Below, piece after piece: positions 31,816 to 44,470 of a stretch of 64,000 nt of DNA. A model generated the notes under the pieces. That model was not told where the DNA came from, made no database searches, and worked only from the letters and a program-made list of their open reading frames with translations. A program made the translations under genes and the position numbers. The stretch is from Polytrichum commune (taxonomy: Eukaryota; Streptophyta; Polytrichopsida; Polytrichales; Polytrichaceae): NCBI GenBank assembly GCA_950295325.1, contig OX485808.1:14076501-14140500 (forward strand), given 5' to 3'. Every line of letters starts with the position of its first letter. The stretch's first letter is position 1.

Positions 31816-32156
31816 TAGTGTGCCTTTAGGGGTAAAAATTTAGATGGCCTTGATCATCCCATCTTTTGGGAAAGAACAAATTGGGACCATAATCTCCAAA
31901 ACCATCCGAAACTACATATTTGAATATCAATCACTTGTTAGCTCTTTAATGCCTGAAAGACCCCTAGGGGGCTTAATGTGATTGGATGTTGTTTTTGTGA
32001 ATGTCACCAATATTGTCAACTAATTCCCAAACTTAACTAGCATCATTTCAAGATGCTATCTATGATTGAACGGTTGCATTCGTGTATAACACATATTTTG
32101 AATGAGTCACACTCCAAAAATTGAAAATATTTGAATACATTATTGTTAATCTTACA

Positions 32157-32189
<33 letters not shown>

Positions 32190-33149
32190 CACACATGATT
32201 GTAGTACTTGTAGCTTGTGATATAGTGTGCTAATTCTAGGTTGAACCATCACAAAATCACTGAAGCAATCCAACAAATTTACACACAATCTACTTAAGTA
32301 GCCAATTTAAGTGTTGGATCTAACACATTGCTTGATAATATAACTCAAATAGAACATCAACCATGTCATATGATTGCAGAGTATATGGTCAAAATTAGAA
32401 TGGCACATGCAATGTGAAAATGACCATGGTCATCGCGACACAACCTCACTGACATCGTTTTTAACTGACGGGGCAGTGGTGGCAATCCCAACGACAGATG
32501 TGGAAAACTTCAAACAATGTTAGATGTAGCTCAAGTGGGTTGTTGTTTGGGCCATGCTTGTCTACTAGTCATAGAGTATATTGTCTACTTTGGACACTTA
32601 CATAATTTGGTTGAATTGTAATGATTTTGAATGAGAACGAGTCATTTTTGCTCATTAAGGATTATGGAAGAAAACCAAAACCATTGTAGAAACATAATTC
32701 TATGAATAGCCATATTTTTTTAATTTATGGTTTACCATATAACTGGCCTAGAAGTGTCACTTTCCCTATTACGAGACCTATGTTAGGTTATGCTAATAAT
32801 GGTCAACAACTTGGCCATTTGTGTAACCACATGAAACTTGGCATTAGTGTGCTTAAAGGTATCTTCCTCTTGCATACTAGAGCATAAAACTACATTGTAC
32901 TCCAATGTGCTATGGCAATAATGTCATCCCATGAAATAATACTCACTTCTTAAAGCTACTTAAAGTGACAATAATGTCATGTTGACAATTAGCATAATTG
33001 ATATGTTAAAACCTCTAGGCACTTTAATATAATCATTCATAAATAGCGTACGTGACATACCATGAACAATATAGTAAGTGAGGAGGCAACTATACACATA
33101 TGAGTTATGAGACATATTAGATGTTTAGTGATTCATAACCCAAAACTTG
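31816..33149. other. Spacer with a TTG microsatellite; no gene
   Basis: A (TTG)n tract of about 10 units at 32159-32189 lies in otherwise unremarkable AT-rich sequence. Confidence 0.45.
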
Positions 33150-33503
33150 CTTACATGGTTGACTTTGTTGACTTGCTTAAAATGTTTCATGGTTGATTGG
33201 ATTATTTTCAAAAACCACCTCTTGGAGATAGGCCTAACACAAAACTGGAGACGATGGCAATTTGAACTCTCACAATTGTTGATATATTATATTTTATCAT
33301 GTGTGAGGACCCCACATAAATGGAAATTCCTTGAAATAGCATTTGGTTGAGGGCCCGGTCACATATGATTTCACACTAGACTTGAGGGCATGTGACCACA
33401 CTACATGATTTTAGAAGTGCCTTGGGACGGCCGTTGGGCACTTCTTTTAGGCTCTCACAATTTCATGGTCACGGCTCTTGGCTCATGTGTGAAGTGGCCC
33501 TAA
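33150..33503. mobile_element. PIF/Harbinger-type MITE, reverse orientation, 5' part lost
   Basis: The end ...gtgtgaagtggccc at 33500 followed by TAA is the reverse complement of TTA-GGGCCACTTCACAC. The interior caaaaaccacctcttggaga and atgtgtgaggacccc matches the 42-kb copy inverted. No opposite terminus is visible. Confidence 0.6.
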
Positions 33504-34165
33504 ACCATGATATCCAATGCCAACTTCTAAATTGGATGATTTTAAGGCAATTGAGTCAATTTCTCATCCAATCCAAATACATTCATTGAACCTCACATAA
33601 ATTCTTCGTTCGTCCAAATACTACATACCACCTACACTTTTCACCTACCCCACTTTCGATACAATATTGTAAGGGTCATGTAAACCAAGCTATAGTTATT
33701 CCAAAATCCATATAAATTTTTGCTCTATTGAATTTAAAGTACCCTATTTATTTTTCTCATGTGCTTTAATAAAACTTCGACAGTGGCCTCCCTGTGATCG
33801 AGCCTGAGTGAAACTTCAATGCATATGAAATATTGTGGTGGACAAACCCATCTCCAATAAACCCATCCCCCATACTTAATACATAGAGTCCCCTAAAGCT
33901 ATGAAGTTTACAAATGTTGTCATGACATCTGTCGTGATGAAAAAATGAGTAAATAAGGCAAAAATTTGAGTTCCTTAAAAGGGCATTGGTTGTATTGTAT
34001 TGACGTGTTTGTCTCCTAGTTATCGGGACTAACACAATATTCATTAAAATGAGATTTTTCCAGTGAACTGAGAGTACATAAAGCAAACTATTAATCCAAG
34101 AATGATATGAAAACCACTAGAAAGTTGTAGAGTACAAGTAAAAAAATAACATTTGATTTTCCGCC
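33504..34165. other. No gene recognised
   Basis: AT-rich spacer. A short stretch tcattaaaatgagatttttc near 34042 resembles the outer arm of the adjacent foldback element. Confidence 0.4.
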
Positions 34166-34448
34166 GTAGTTTTCATTAAAATGAGAGTATGTTAAGCTGG
34201 GAAATCGACTCATTTAGGTCGACTCAACCTAAATTGACTAACATATTGTCCTCATTTAGGTCGATTCAACCTAAATTGACTAACATAATTGTCCTCATTT
34301 AGGTCGACTCAACCTAAATTGACAACAAAATGTCCTCATTTAGGTCTACTCAACCTAAATTGACAAAATATTGTTCTCATTTAGGTCGACTCAACCTAAA
34401 TGAGTCGATTTCCCAGCTTAACATGCTCTCATTTTAATGGAAACTACA
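34166..34448. mobile_element. Foldback-like element with an internal palindromic minisatellite
   Basis: Arms of about 53 bp (gtagttttcattaaaatgag, then agtatgttaagctgggaaat, cgactcatttagg) are inverted at the right end with only three or so mismatches. Between them are about five units of 47-50 bp, each holding the palindrome-like word catttaggtcgactcaacct and attgac. The whole 283 bp could fold back on itself in many registers. No target duplication is clear. Confidence 0.8.
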
Positions 34449-36750
34449 CATCTGAAGTATAATCTAGTATTTATCAACCTAACATAACTTTCAGATGTCC
34501 AAATGGCCAATATTATTTTGAGAGGATCCCACTCTCTCAAAATATTGAATATCGACTCCGAGTAAGAAGCAATAGGTCAACCTATGTTATGAATATGAAT
34601 TGGGAGAGAATCTCGCCTTAAATTTTCTTATGATAATTTCAAAACTTGAAAGTAAATCACAATCTTTTTTAAAATCAAACATTTGTGATATCCGTTTCCC
34701 GACCTGCAAAAAATCACTTCATGATCACACCTACTATATACTACCGGTATGTAAAATTGACTTAAACTAACAACCTCTTAGAAACCATCACGAGTCCGTT
34801 AGAGGGGGTGCTCACATTTTTTAATTTCGGAAAAATTTAACTATCTATTTGTAGTCAATGCGGTTGTTCATTCATCGTAAAAAAAAAAAACCTTCCTCGT
34901 AAAGTAAAATTCTTCCGTATGACGACCCCGATTGAAGCGTGTGGAATACGTTTAGAAGGCCGAATACGCGATTTTATGGAAAGGTTCTAGAACCTCGACT
35001 GTAACCGTACTAAACTAAAAACACGGTGAAGCTTCAAAGTACACACTCATGTTCTCACGCGTACGTAGTTCAACTTGCTCATCATGACTATAAGGCAACT
35101 ACCACCTAAATTAATTATCTTTCTAATTAACCACTACTACTTATTATTATTAGGGTGGTGCTATTTTCCTCCCCGTCTTGTTGTTGGGTGATTGGGTGTA
35201 GGGTTTAGGGTTTAGTGATTGGAAGAGAGTTTTCATAATCCATCATTCTTACTAGCATGTAGTTTTGGGACACCTTATGAATAAACTAGGGAAATTCATG
35301 TTTAAAACTTGTTAATGAAATCTTTCATGAATCGGGCTAGTCGTGCCATTCGATATGATGTCTTGGTAAACTACATCATTGATCATCCTTTTAAGCGTAC
35401 AAGCATACTTACTACTACGATGTTGTTAAATCCAAACTTGGCTATTATTGTTGGTAATTGAAAGAAGATTTCAACGCACTCTAATTTGTGCTTCTTGGAT
35501 CCTGTATGAATAAAATGTGAATATTTCTAATTTGTTGATATTTGAATTCCCAATGTTGGGCCACTTATTAGCTCGTGTTCCATTCGTACTCCATAGTTTT
35601 GGTTCTTTCAAAACTACCATGTTGCCGTTGAGAAAGAAAAAAAAGGTCCCATTATGCGCACTACTATTCACCGCATTTTGGTAATAGGAAAACAACTCTT
35701 TATGACATCATTTTCCAACCTTCATTTGAAAGCTAATTGTGTTGCATATGTTGTCTTTTGTATATGTAGGCGTTCCAAATTCTACATCACTCACAACGAT
35801 TGTTGTTGTAAAAGTCTATTAGCAATGTTTTTATATGGTCGTTGAAGTGATCAAACACTAACAAAATTTATAAAAGGAGGGGAAATTCAAGGTTGTTGAC
35901 TTGGTAAATTTCTAGCACATTGTTCAACTCATAGTTACAAGCAATTAGACCACATCACAAGTGTCAATTTTTTGAGCAAATGTGAATCTATCATTATTTT
36001 TCTTGCACAAAATACTTGATCAAATATTGCTTGTAAGTCCAAACATATGGAAAGAGTCTCAAAATCAACTTCATGACTTCTTGTGACATGTCAATCACAA
36101 ATCAACTTTTCAATTCTTACTTTGTAGTTCATATTTGATTTTCCCCACATCTTTTGGAGTTAAAGGTTAAAAATTGGACAAAACCATGCAAATAAGCTTT
36201 TAGGGTTGCTGTATCTAAACAACGATGAATTGATCAAATGTTGACCACCATTATGTTGGGTAGACGAGCCCGTAAATGGTCGTTGCCAATGTTTAACATA
36301 TATGATGTAGAGGTCCTATAATAAAGTAAAGATTACAAGAGTTTATTGGCAAATTTAAATGAGAAACATAATTGTTAAGCTCTTGTTGAACTCACAATCT
36401 TTGGAGCCAAGATGAATATTTCAAAAATATTAAACATTATTTCAAAAGTTTTTCTTTTGGATATCTACATTTCAAGCTTGAGAACATACACATGCGTTAG
36501 AAATTGCTAGGTTGTTTTACTCGGAATTTTCTCTTGCGTGCCGCCTAAATGTACATAGATCTCTAGAATTCAAAATTCATATACATATTCCCCACCTATC
36601 CACCAAAATAAAACATGATGTTGAATGGAAAGCCAATGTCTATTGATCCTTTGGACAACGCCACACAAAACGTAGGCCCCCTTTACATTAAATTAGCTTG
36701 AGTTGAGAGCTTAACCTTGTAGATTTCAAGAGTTTGATACTTGAGGTTGA
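34449..36750. other. No gene recognised
   Basis: AT-rich spacer. Two plant telomere-type repeats (tagggtttagggtttag) occur at 35199-35215 and are too short to mean more than chance or a small insertion. Confidence 0.4.
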
Positions 36751-37205
36751 CAAGGTTCTAGACCTTGGACAACTGCCAAAATAACTATAGTTAATTAGAT
36801 TCTTTTTAATACATTTTAGGGAACAACTATAGTTAACTAGAAAAAAAATCAAGTATTTTTATATATTTAAAGAAGTTCACCTCTTGATTTGCTTTAGTTG
36901 AGGGTCTTTAATATGCTTAGGCCATTGAGGATCATCAAGAAACGCCTTTATGCAATCACTCCTTTATACAGTGTTGGGCTCTGGAACAACCTTCATGTAC
37001 ACCAACACAAATAACACACTAGTGACACAACAACACTACAACATAATTCTGTGAACAAGCTGCACTCAACTTTAGTTAACTAGATATAATAATAGTTAAC
37101 TACATTTTTTTGACATGTCAAATCATGAACAACTATAATTACGAAAAGCAACTAGTTAACTATTAGTTGAATTAGCTGGTTAGTTGTCTAAGGTCTGCAA
37201 GGTTC
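36751..37205 (-). mobile_element. hAT-type element B (439 bp), same family as element A
   Basis: Element 36759-37197 is flanked by the 8-bp repeat CAAGGTTC (36751-36758 and 37198-37205). Its ends are TAGACCTTGGACAACT and, inverted, CAGACCTTAGACAACT. It carries one copy of the micro-ORF block found twice in element A. It also shares the subterminal ttaactag/ctagttaac words. Confidence 0.82.
36877..36996 (-). pseudogene. Micro-ORF copy in element B, interrupted by a 6-bp insertion with a stop
   Basis: From ATG 36994-36996 the frame reads MKVVPEPNTV, then TAA, then RSDCIKAFLDD, PQWPKHIKDPQLK and QIKR before TGA 36877-36879. The stop lies in a 6-bp insertion (ctttat) relative to the element A copies. 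The conserved C-terminal core otherwise stays in frame. Confidence 0.45.
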
Positions 37206-38946
37206 TTCCAAAGCTCAAACTATTGCAAAGTAGATCAATAGCTTCGAGTTCTCAATAGTTTCGGAAAGTGTAAAGCGGTTATGTTGAGAGTGAGACATGA
37301 GGGGGTTCGATGATATTGAACAAAAGAGGATTCTTGACGATTGGAAAGAACACTTGAAAGCCCCATGGGCTTGGGACCCACAAAACGAGAGCTCGAGCTC
37401 TCAAACAATTCGAAGCGACTTCCATAAAGTAGCAAGTAGAATATTGACCAAGAATTTGTCAAAATGACTCGGAAACACTTATCATAGCCCTTTGACATAG
37501 GATCCATTAAGGAGCCATCTAAGTATCATAAGCATGGTACAAAGTTGAAAGCTCAAGCCTAAAGTGCACTCTAGTGAACAAGCATGCGTAAGAGGCCTTC
37601 CCGCCAAACAAGAAGTGCCTTCTTTCTTTGAGCTCTGTTCTTTGAGCTCCATATCTTCGAGTTCCCAATCTCTCTAGTTATAAAGGGGCTAAAACCAACG
37701 CCTCACCCAAAAGCCAACATTTTGAGATCTTGGATTATAAATCCATGTTGATATTGAGAATGTCCACCACTTTAACATCATGTTCTTGTGTTGAATTTGG
37801 ATCATCTATCAAACAAAACTTTAACTTCTTATAATTTTTGCAAATAATGCATCTCTTTATAACTGCTACCTAGAAACATTTAGAAACTCCATCAATCTAA
37901 TAAGAGCATGTATACTTAACGCTTAAAGTGACGGTTTTAGCATGGCCAACTATCTTAGAACCAATTTTAACATATATTATCACAATTATTGAAGTTGCTT
38001 GCATTCATCCAACTACACAAAGGTGTAGGGATCTTTTCCGGTTATTTTTCTTGATGAAACACCTATATTGATTGGTGTGTGTGATTGGGTGACAGTCAAA
38101 GAAGAAAACGCCATAAAGACACATGTCTAAAAGAAACTTGACTACACCTACAAATTTTATCAACCACTCCGCACTTGCAATGAACAGAATTGGGAGGACC
38201 TCTATATTACGTCAAAGAATCAACAAACATGGACTTTCATGTACTATAACTAAATAAGGTGAGGTCAAAATTCCAGTCCGATTTTTGTTGATGCTTCATC
38301 ATAGACTTGTTAATGCAACATAAGTTTTGTTGTACAATTCTGATAAGTAGAAGTCAAAGAACTTGAAAAGAATGAACCAAATAACACCCACATACGCTAG
38401 TACACAAGCCAACAAACTCCACCTCCTTGTCCTCAAATTTTAACAATTTTAATAATAGTACGCTCACATCAAGTTGCATACGTTTCACCATAAGAGCAAA
38501 TTGTCCTCTCTCCTCGAGTCACTCTGGAACTTTTGGCCCTAAGTTGTCCAAGCATGCCACATATTCAAATGCTTATATACTTGTCCGTGTTTAATCTTGT
38601 ATTATTTATGGTACACTAGAATTAAAATATATATATTCTTGTCTTGGGAGCCTTGTGCCACAATTCAAGTGGATGGTAAGGGGCACCTTGGCATTTGAGT
38701 GTTGTTACAAGTAGTTGTGGTCTCTTCATTTTTTTATCTCTTTTTTTCCCTTTTTTTGGGCACAATTTGAAAAATCAATTGCAAGAACGGAACCAAAATA
38801 CAACCACCTCAGGAAAACTAGCGTAAACCAAGGACAAGTAGTTGTGGTTGAGTTGAGTATTGTACATGGTGCCTACTAAAACGGATTTTTGCCATCCATG
38901 TAATGTTCACTATGAAAACATATTATTGGTCATGACACATGATATA
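37206..38946. other. No gene recognised
   Basis: Spacer. The minus-strand frame at 37235-37507 opens with ATG-like context (MDPMSKGYDKCF...) but has no recognisable domain. Confidence 0.4.
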
Positions 38947-39250
38947 CACTAAACATTGCATTTAGTGTCATATGGTTTTTCATGTCATTGTGGTAACTCT
39001 TTCAATGACGCTTCTTATGACTAAGTTTGCAACTATTGTCATCTTAACTTACTTGTTGTTCATCCACTTTTGGTATATTTTGCATCCTAACATTTATGTC
39101 ATGAAATTTTGTTACGAATGATTAAGATTTGGATGGAGAATCGCTTAATAAGTGATAGTAATTGTAACATTGTAAATCTACATTGTTCAATATGTTTCAC
39201 AAGGAATGACAAAGAATGTTCGGCTTACATTTAGTATTGGTGACACTACA
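38945..39250 (+). mobile_element. MITE with palindromic CACTAAA left end
   Basis: TA then CACTAAACATTGCATTTAGTG begins the element. The interior ttgtggtaactctttcaatg, cacttttggtatattttgca and gtaattgtaacattgtaaat matches both halves of the interrupted element at 60613-62423. The right end is degraded to gtgacactac at about 39250. Confidence 0.65.
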
Positions 39251-39569
39251 TGGGCGGTTTACAATTAGTATTGAGCAAGACAATAGAATCGATGACCACA
39301 ATATTTAATGTTACGGATGCCGTAACCTTTGAACCAAAGTACACGTAGAGTCTTCATATTGTGTAAAACATGAGAATTAGCGTTCTTCACTTGTCCATGT
39401 CAAACTTTGGCTCAATATTAATCGTCATGCACCTTCTTATGAGCTTCGTGCCAAAGCAAGGATCCAATTACACTAAGCTAATATTACATGCAAATTTGAT
39501 TTATAACTCTACTCTCACTTGGAAACTTAGATTTAAGCTTAAAATTGGGATACATGAAAATGCACGCAC

Positions 39570-39905
39570 ATTAGATAGTCCTATTGTTGTGGGCCACAGT
39601 AATTTTGTAGAGCCCATGCTAATTAATGTGGGTCATTTTAATCCTCAACTCACGCAAAATTTTCTCATAGGAAACCATTGTGGGCCATATTGATTCTTTT
39701 TATTTATTTATAGAGAAGTAATGTGGGTGCTAATCATGTGCTATTTTTGTCCTAGAACTATCATTCAATGTGTTGGACGGAAGTCTTCATGAACACTTAG
39801 AAGAAGACCTGGGGTCTTGGACCCACATGAACTCCACCTTGACTAAAAAAATAAGTGTGGCCCACGCTAATTTTCCCCCTCGCACAAATAGGACTATTTA
39901 GTGTA
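39570..39905. mobile_element. MITE with CACTAAA-type ends (third copy of the 350-bp class)
   Basis: It shares gatagtcctattgttgtggg, ttggacggaagtcttcatga and aataggactatttagtgtag with the elements at 29.2 and 31.5 kb. Confidence 0.65.
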
Positions 39906-40298
39906 GTTGTCAATTGGCTTGTGAAACCATAATTGAAATGTGTCATCAGTAGGCTCAACTGCTGAGTTCAACTTGAAGGGTGATATTGGAAAAGAGAAAA
40001 AAACAACCAATGATTGAATAAGGTTAAGTTTGTGATCTTAATAGACTAGATTTGCAATTTTTTCATTTGCACAAGACATGTGCTTTGGGATTAATATGAC
40101 CGCTCAAAGAGAAAGAGAGTATCCACTTTGATCTCCTATAACTTCTAGATCTCAATTTCTATCATAAAACTTGAAATTATGGTCTTTGCTAACTGGAGGA
40201 GACAATTCCCGATTAGAATCGACAATTCAAGATGCATTTGGAGTTGGAAGCGTCCACAATAGAGGCCACATACCACAAAGTGTATGATAGTCCACTGA
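39906..40298. repeat. Copy of an interspersed repeat (also at 43.3, 43.6 and 47.8 kb)
   Basis: About 40100-40270 has cgctcaaagagaaagagagt, tcctataacttctagatctc and ggagttggaagcgtccacaa, matching the tandem pair at 43330-43800. No ORF. Confidence 0.45.
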
Positions 40299-40787
40299 GG
40301 GCCACTTTACACTAGAGCTTCAGGGCCCTTGACATGTGATATACAAATTATGTGATTGGTCAAGAAGCCAGAGATGGTCCAAGTACACTTTACAATAGAC
40401 CTTGAAAACCTAAGTGACCCCAAGATAATTGAATTGATGAAAAATCTACATGACAAGATGCATCCTCTATGGAAAAAGTGGATAAGGTTTCATGGTCTAC
40501 TAAATTTTGCACTAGGTCCATAAAAAAAAAGTTTACAAAAAACTAGGGACCGTGCGTGATGATCAATTAAATTGTCATTAAATTGTCATCCTTGGATAAT
40601 CCACTGTATTGCCATGATGGGGACTTGAACCCAAACATGTGTTGTGGTCCCTCAACTTGGTCCACTTTTACTTTAAACTAAGCTTGAGGGCCCAATAGTT
40701 GCCAAATTGTATTTTCTATTTCCCATGGTATGGCAAGTGCCTTAGATTTTCATGGTCACGACTCTTGGTCTTTGTGTAAAGTGGCCC
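40299..40787. mobile_element. Diverged PIF/Harbinger-type MITE
   Basis: The left end GGGCCACTTTACAC (40299) and right end gtgtaaagtggccc (ending 40787) are inverted repeats of each other and variants of the TIR at 42269. The interior ttcatggtcacgactcttgg matches the end of the 33.5-kb copy. No TTA duplication survives. Confidence 0.6.
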
Positions 40788-42265
40788 CAAGTGATAATAC
40801 CAAACTGAAAAATCACAATCAATAAACAAGGAGAACCATCAGCTACTTACATATAAACTGGGTTGAGTTTGGGAAATAATTGGTTGAAGTTTGATACCTC
40901 AAATCAATAAAGAAAAACTGAAAGATGTCAACATGTAACTAGTTGGACTTGGAAACACTAGGATTTTGAACGTTTTTTCCCAAAATCCTCCCTAGACGCT
41001 GATGACAATGCACATCCACCCAGTTAAAAAAACAACTTGCACCAAACTCAACTAAGGTAGATGAGGCTAAAGTAAACACTTCCAACTCTGTGGAATCATC
41101 TTGCTGATGGATTTGAGGACAAGAAGCTTAAGCAAGTTAGCAATTATGAATTAGGATCAAAGCATTTGAAATTGTTGAAATCAGAGTTGAGGAAGGAGTT
41201 GATCTATGCTCTGGAATCAAAGATTCTCTACTTCCCAAGTTGGTGTTATAGGGGGGGGAATCTTTTATTGTTCAATGTTGTGTAAGTGGATGACATCATT
41301 AGTAGATTCTACATGAGTCATTTGCCAATGAAAACCAACTTTAATGCCAATATTGGTTATGTCACTTCTCTAAAGTGGTCACGGGTAAGATAAAATGTTG
41401 CCGAATTGGCTTTTCATTACAAAATATCGACAATACAAGTTGGTCGGCACCTCCTAGTCACATGTGGCCTCCTAATTTGCCCAAGTTGCTGCTTGTAAAT
41501 TTTCCCACCTTGCCCACAAAAATCAAGCATGTCATAACTCGGTGGATAGCACTCCTAACTATGGAGGATGTTGGGTGTAGTTTGATTTTTGCGAAGGTGA
41601 CTAGCCCAACTATCATCAAGGCGATGGCTACATCAACATGTATTAGGGTGGGTTTCCATGTAGGCCGCTCGCCCACCATATTCTAGTGTTGATTAGAACA
41701 AACCCACCCAAATGCACAAGGAATCTAGTAGGGGAGGGTTCGTATGTGGCAACTCAGCTACTCCCATCTTCTCAAATTTGGGCCCACCTACTAACCTCCT
41801 CCTCCTAAAACCGTTCTTCAAAACCTTTGGTGGCTAGCACTCGTAGGTTGAAGATTCTTTAGGAGATGCATGGAAGTCTAGCGGCCCGTGTCCACAACCC
41901 TCCACAGTCTACCAGACCGCTAGAATGTTGTTGAATGATAACTTGCGCTTAAGTACGTGCCAATACTTTCAACACATTATTTTCTAGAATCTAGTGGGCA
42001 AGCAACCTACATGAAATATTACCTTTACTCACCCACCGAATTAGAGTGACAATACCTCTTATTAAGAACTAGAAATAGATGTCCGATTAAGAAAGCTAAC
42101 CGAATTAGTATTATCTACCTTCCTACACCCACATAATCTACCTTTAAAGAACAGATTTGAAAGTGAGTCCAGGCCGCACTTGAAATTGCTCAAGCCAGGT
42201 GCTGTGAGGGGAGTCTGGGCATGTTCCCCCAAAACCGGAGTATGCTCAGCTGTGGTGAGTGGGTA
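40788..42265. other. No gene recognised
   Basis: An open frame at 41375-41686 has no ATG start and no known motif. A poly-G run lies at 41251-41258. Confidence 0.4.
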
Positions 42266-42732
42266 TTAGGGCCACTTCACACATGACCAAGAGCCGTGAC
42301 CATGAAATTGTGAGAGCCCAAAAGAAAGCGTCCAAATGCCGTCCCAACACACCTTCAAAATCATGTAGTGTGAAGTGATATGTGACCGGGCCTTCAACCA
42401 AATGCTATTTCAATGAATTTCTATTCATGCGGGTCCTCACACATGATAAAATAGAATTAATCAACAATTGTGAGCATTTGGAGTGCCATGATCTCCTAAC
42501 TTTATGTGAGGCCTACCTCCAAGAGGTGGTTTTTGAAAATAATCCAAGTGACCATGAAACATGATCCATTTGATGTCATGTAGACTTTACATCCATCTTG
42601 CATTCACATATTGTGTTGGTCCCTCAAGCGTGGTGTGAAGCGAGCTTGGACCGGCTCCGCCTTTTCCACCAATGAGAATGCTTGAAGTGTAATGGTGATG
42701 GGCTTTCAGTCTCGTGTGTGAAGTGGCCCTTA
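42266..42732 (+). mobile_element. PIF/Harbinger-type MITE, most complete copy (461 bp)
   Basis: Element 42269-42729 with TIR GGGCCACTTCACACATGA and its inverse tcgtgtgtgaagtggccc, flanked by TTA on both sides (42266-42268, 42730-42732). It serves as the reference for the copies at 26.9, 33.2, 40.3 and 44.2 kb. Confidence 0.85.
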
Positions 42733-42733
42733 G

Positions 42734-43230
42734 ATTATCGCATATGAGCGTATCTCTCATTCATCCAACATTAAAAATTCATCCAAAATCAAAAAGTTGT
42801 GGAATACTTTACCGAAGGTTACTCATCTTAGTTGATTTGGCATCAAAATTATATAAAGAGAGAGAGAGAGAGTATACGAGTGTACGTCTCATTCATCCAA
42901 CTTAAAAGCCCTGAAAAAGTTTGCAGCCCAGAGGTTTCTATGTTAAGTGCATTTGTTACCAAAATTAACTTCAACAACTCATACTTTAATCTAGTCCAAG
43001 TCATTTGAGATGAATAGGCCACAAGCTTATAAGGGCTCAAGTTTTTTTTTTTTTTTTAATAATTTTAATGTTGGATGGATAAGAGGTACTACACTCATAT
43101 GCGATAATTCCCTCTCTCCCAAAATTGGCCTAGTTGAAGTTATTTGAGATGAATCAACCACAACTTATAGGGGGTGAAGTTGTTATGTTGGGATAGATGA
43201 GAGGTACGTTCGTATGCGACAAATCCCCCT
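42734..43230. mobile_element. Inverted-repeat elements with GA-rich borders, nested or tandem ends
   Basis: Terminal motif attatcgcatatgagcgt...tctcattcatccaac occurs at 42734, again after a (GA)n tract at 42857-42900, and inverted at 43060-43107 (gttggatggataagaggtac...catatgcgataatt). A fourth, looser inverted end lies at about 43180-43220. At least two copies of the same family lie side by side or nested. No clean target duplication was found. Confidence 0.55.
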
Positions 43231-43309
43231 TGGCCTCAACAACCCCCCCACGTGCTCATTACTTAAGATATACAGTGGGCCTGATGTGGTCCCTCTTCTT
43301 AGTGAAGCA

Positions 43310-43800
43310 CCCATATATATTTGAGGGGACCCCAAAGAGACATGTATTACAATGAGAGAGGACCTCTATGATCGTTCAAAGAAAAAGATCATCTTCACTT
43401 TGAACGATTTCCTATAACTTTTGCATCTCAGCGAGCTAGTTTTGAAACTTGAAATGACAATATGCACGATTGTTAACTACTTTCATGACATGACCCGCTC
43501 CAAAGTCCAAATTGGTTGTAGGGTTCAGAGTGCCCCCAATAGCGTTGTATAGACACCGACCTAGATTCAACAATAATAGACACAATTGGAAGGACCTTTG
43601 TGATTGGTTAAAGAGAAATGTAATCTTTACTTGACCTCTTACAACTTCTGCACCTCAATAGTTAGCTAAGAAACTTTTGCACCTCAATAACAATATGTGT
43701 GATTGGCAATTGTTAACTATTGAAGACTAATTTTGAGCCCAAGTTGGGCCACCGTCAAAATTGGTTGTAAAGTTGGAAGTGCCCACAATAGGGCCGTGCA
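43310..43800. repeat. Two diverged tandem copies of an interspersed repeat
   Basis: Both copies contain a ggacct(c/t)t start, a gtt(c/a)aaagaaa core, gcacgattgttaacta or gcaattgttaacta, and aaattggttgtagggtt or aaattggttgtaaagtt followed by a gtgcccaca-like word. Related sequence is at 40.1 and 47.8-48.15 kb. Confidence 0.5.
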
Positions 43801-44215
43801 TCTTATAGAACCATAATACGGATGTTCTTCTTGGGCACCAAGTTGCTAAGTATTTGCTATGCCTTGTGGCACACATGCACCACTTTTCCACCTACTTCAA
43901 TCCACACGCAACATGGATGACTCTATGGCAATCGTAAAGGACCCATGGCCTTTGCCTTGAAGGTGTAGCTTAGTTGCCAAGGAACTCCTGCTCACAACTT
44001 GGGTTAATTCATATAGTTTCCGAGTCGGGATGAGAGAATATCATCACATACAAGTGTACTTCTCAGCATTCATCTAAGGAAAAGGGGAAAAAATTAAAAT
44101 TAAAATCCCCATACTAGTATGCAGTCCAGAGGTTTATTTTATTTCATTAGTATTTGACACTGGAATTAGCTTCAAAGATCTTAAATTAAGTTTAGTCGGA
44201 GTTATTTAAGTTGAA
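43801..44215. other. No gene recognised
   Basis: Spacer. A diverged end of the 'cattcatc' inverted-repeat family may lie near 44040-44080. Confidence 0.35.
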
Positions 44216-44470
44216 TTAGGGTCACTTCACACACGAGACTGAGAGCCCGTGACTAGTTCACTTCAAGCACTCTCATTGGTGGGAAAGGCAGAGCCGGTCC
44301 AAGTTCGCTTCACAATGCGCTTGAGGGACCAACCGAGTATGTGAATGTAAGATGATATAAAGTCTACATGGACTCGTACATGGGCATCAACTGGATCATG
44401 TTTCTTGGTCACTTGGATTATTTTCAAAAACCACCTCTTGGAGGTAGGCTTAACACAAAACACAAATTTC
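44216..44470. mobile_element. PIF/Harbinger-type MITE fragment, reverse orientation
   Basis: TTA then GGGTCACTTCACACACGAGA at 44219. The interior gtccaagttcgcttcacaat, acatggactcg and aaccacctcttggaggtagg is the reverse complement of the 42-kb copy. It is truncated after about 44465. Confidence 0.6.

Noticed and set aside
34190-34410. Regularly spaced short repeats resembling a CRISPR array
   Set aside because: The units are variable, palindromic and enclosed by inverted arms in plant nuclear DNA, so a foldback element explains them.
35199-35215. Interstitial telomere-type repeat (tagggtttagggtttag)
   Set aside because: Only about two units; chance or a minor insertion, no array.
41375-41686. 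103-codon open frame
   Set aside because: Starts at GTG, has no recognised motif, and an equal-sized frame lies on the opposite strand.
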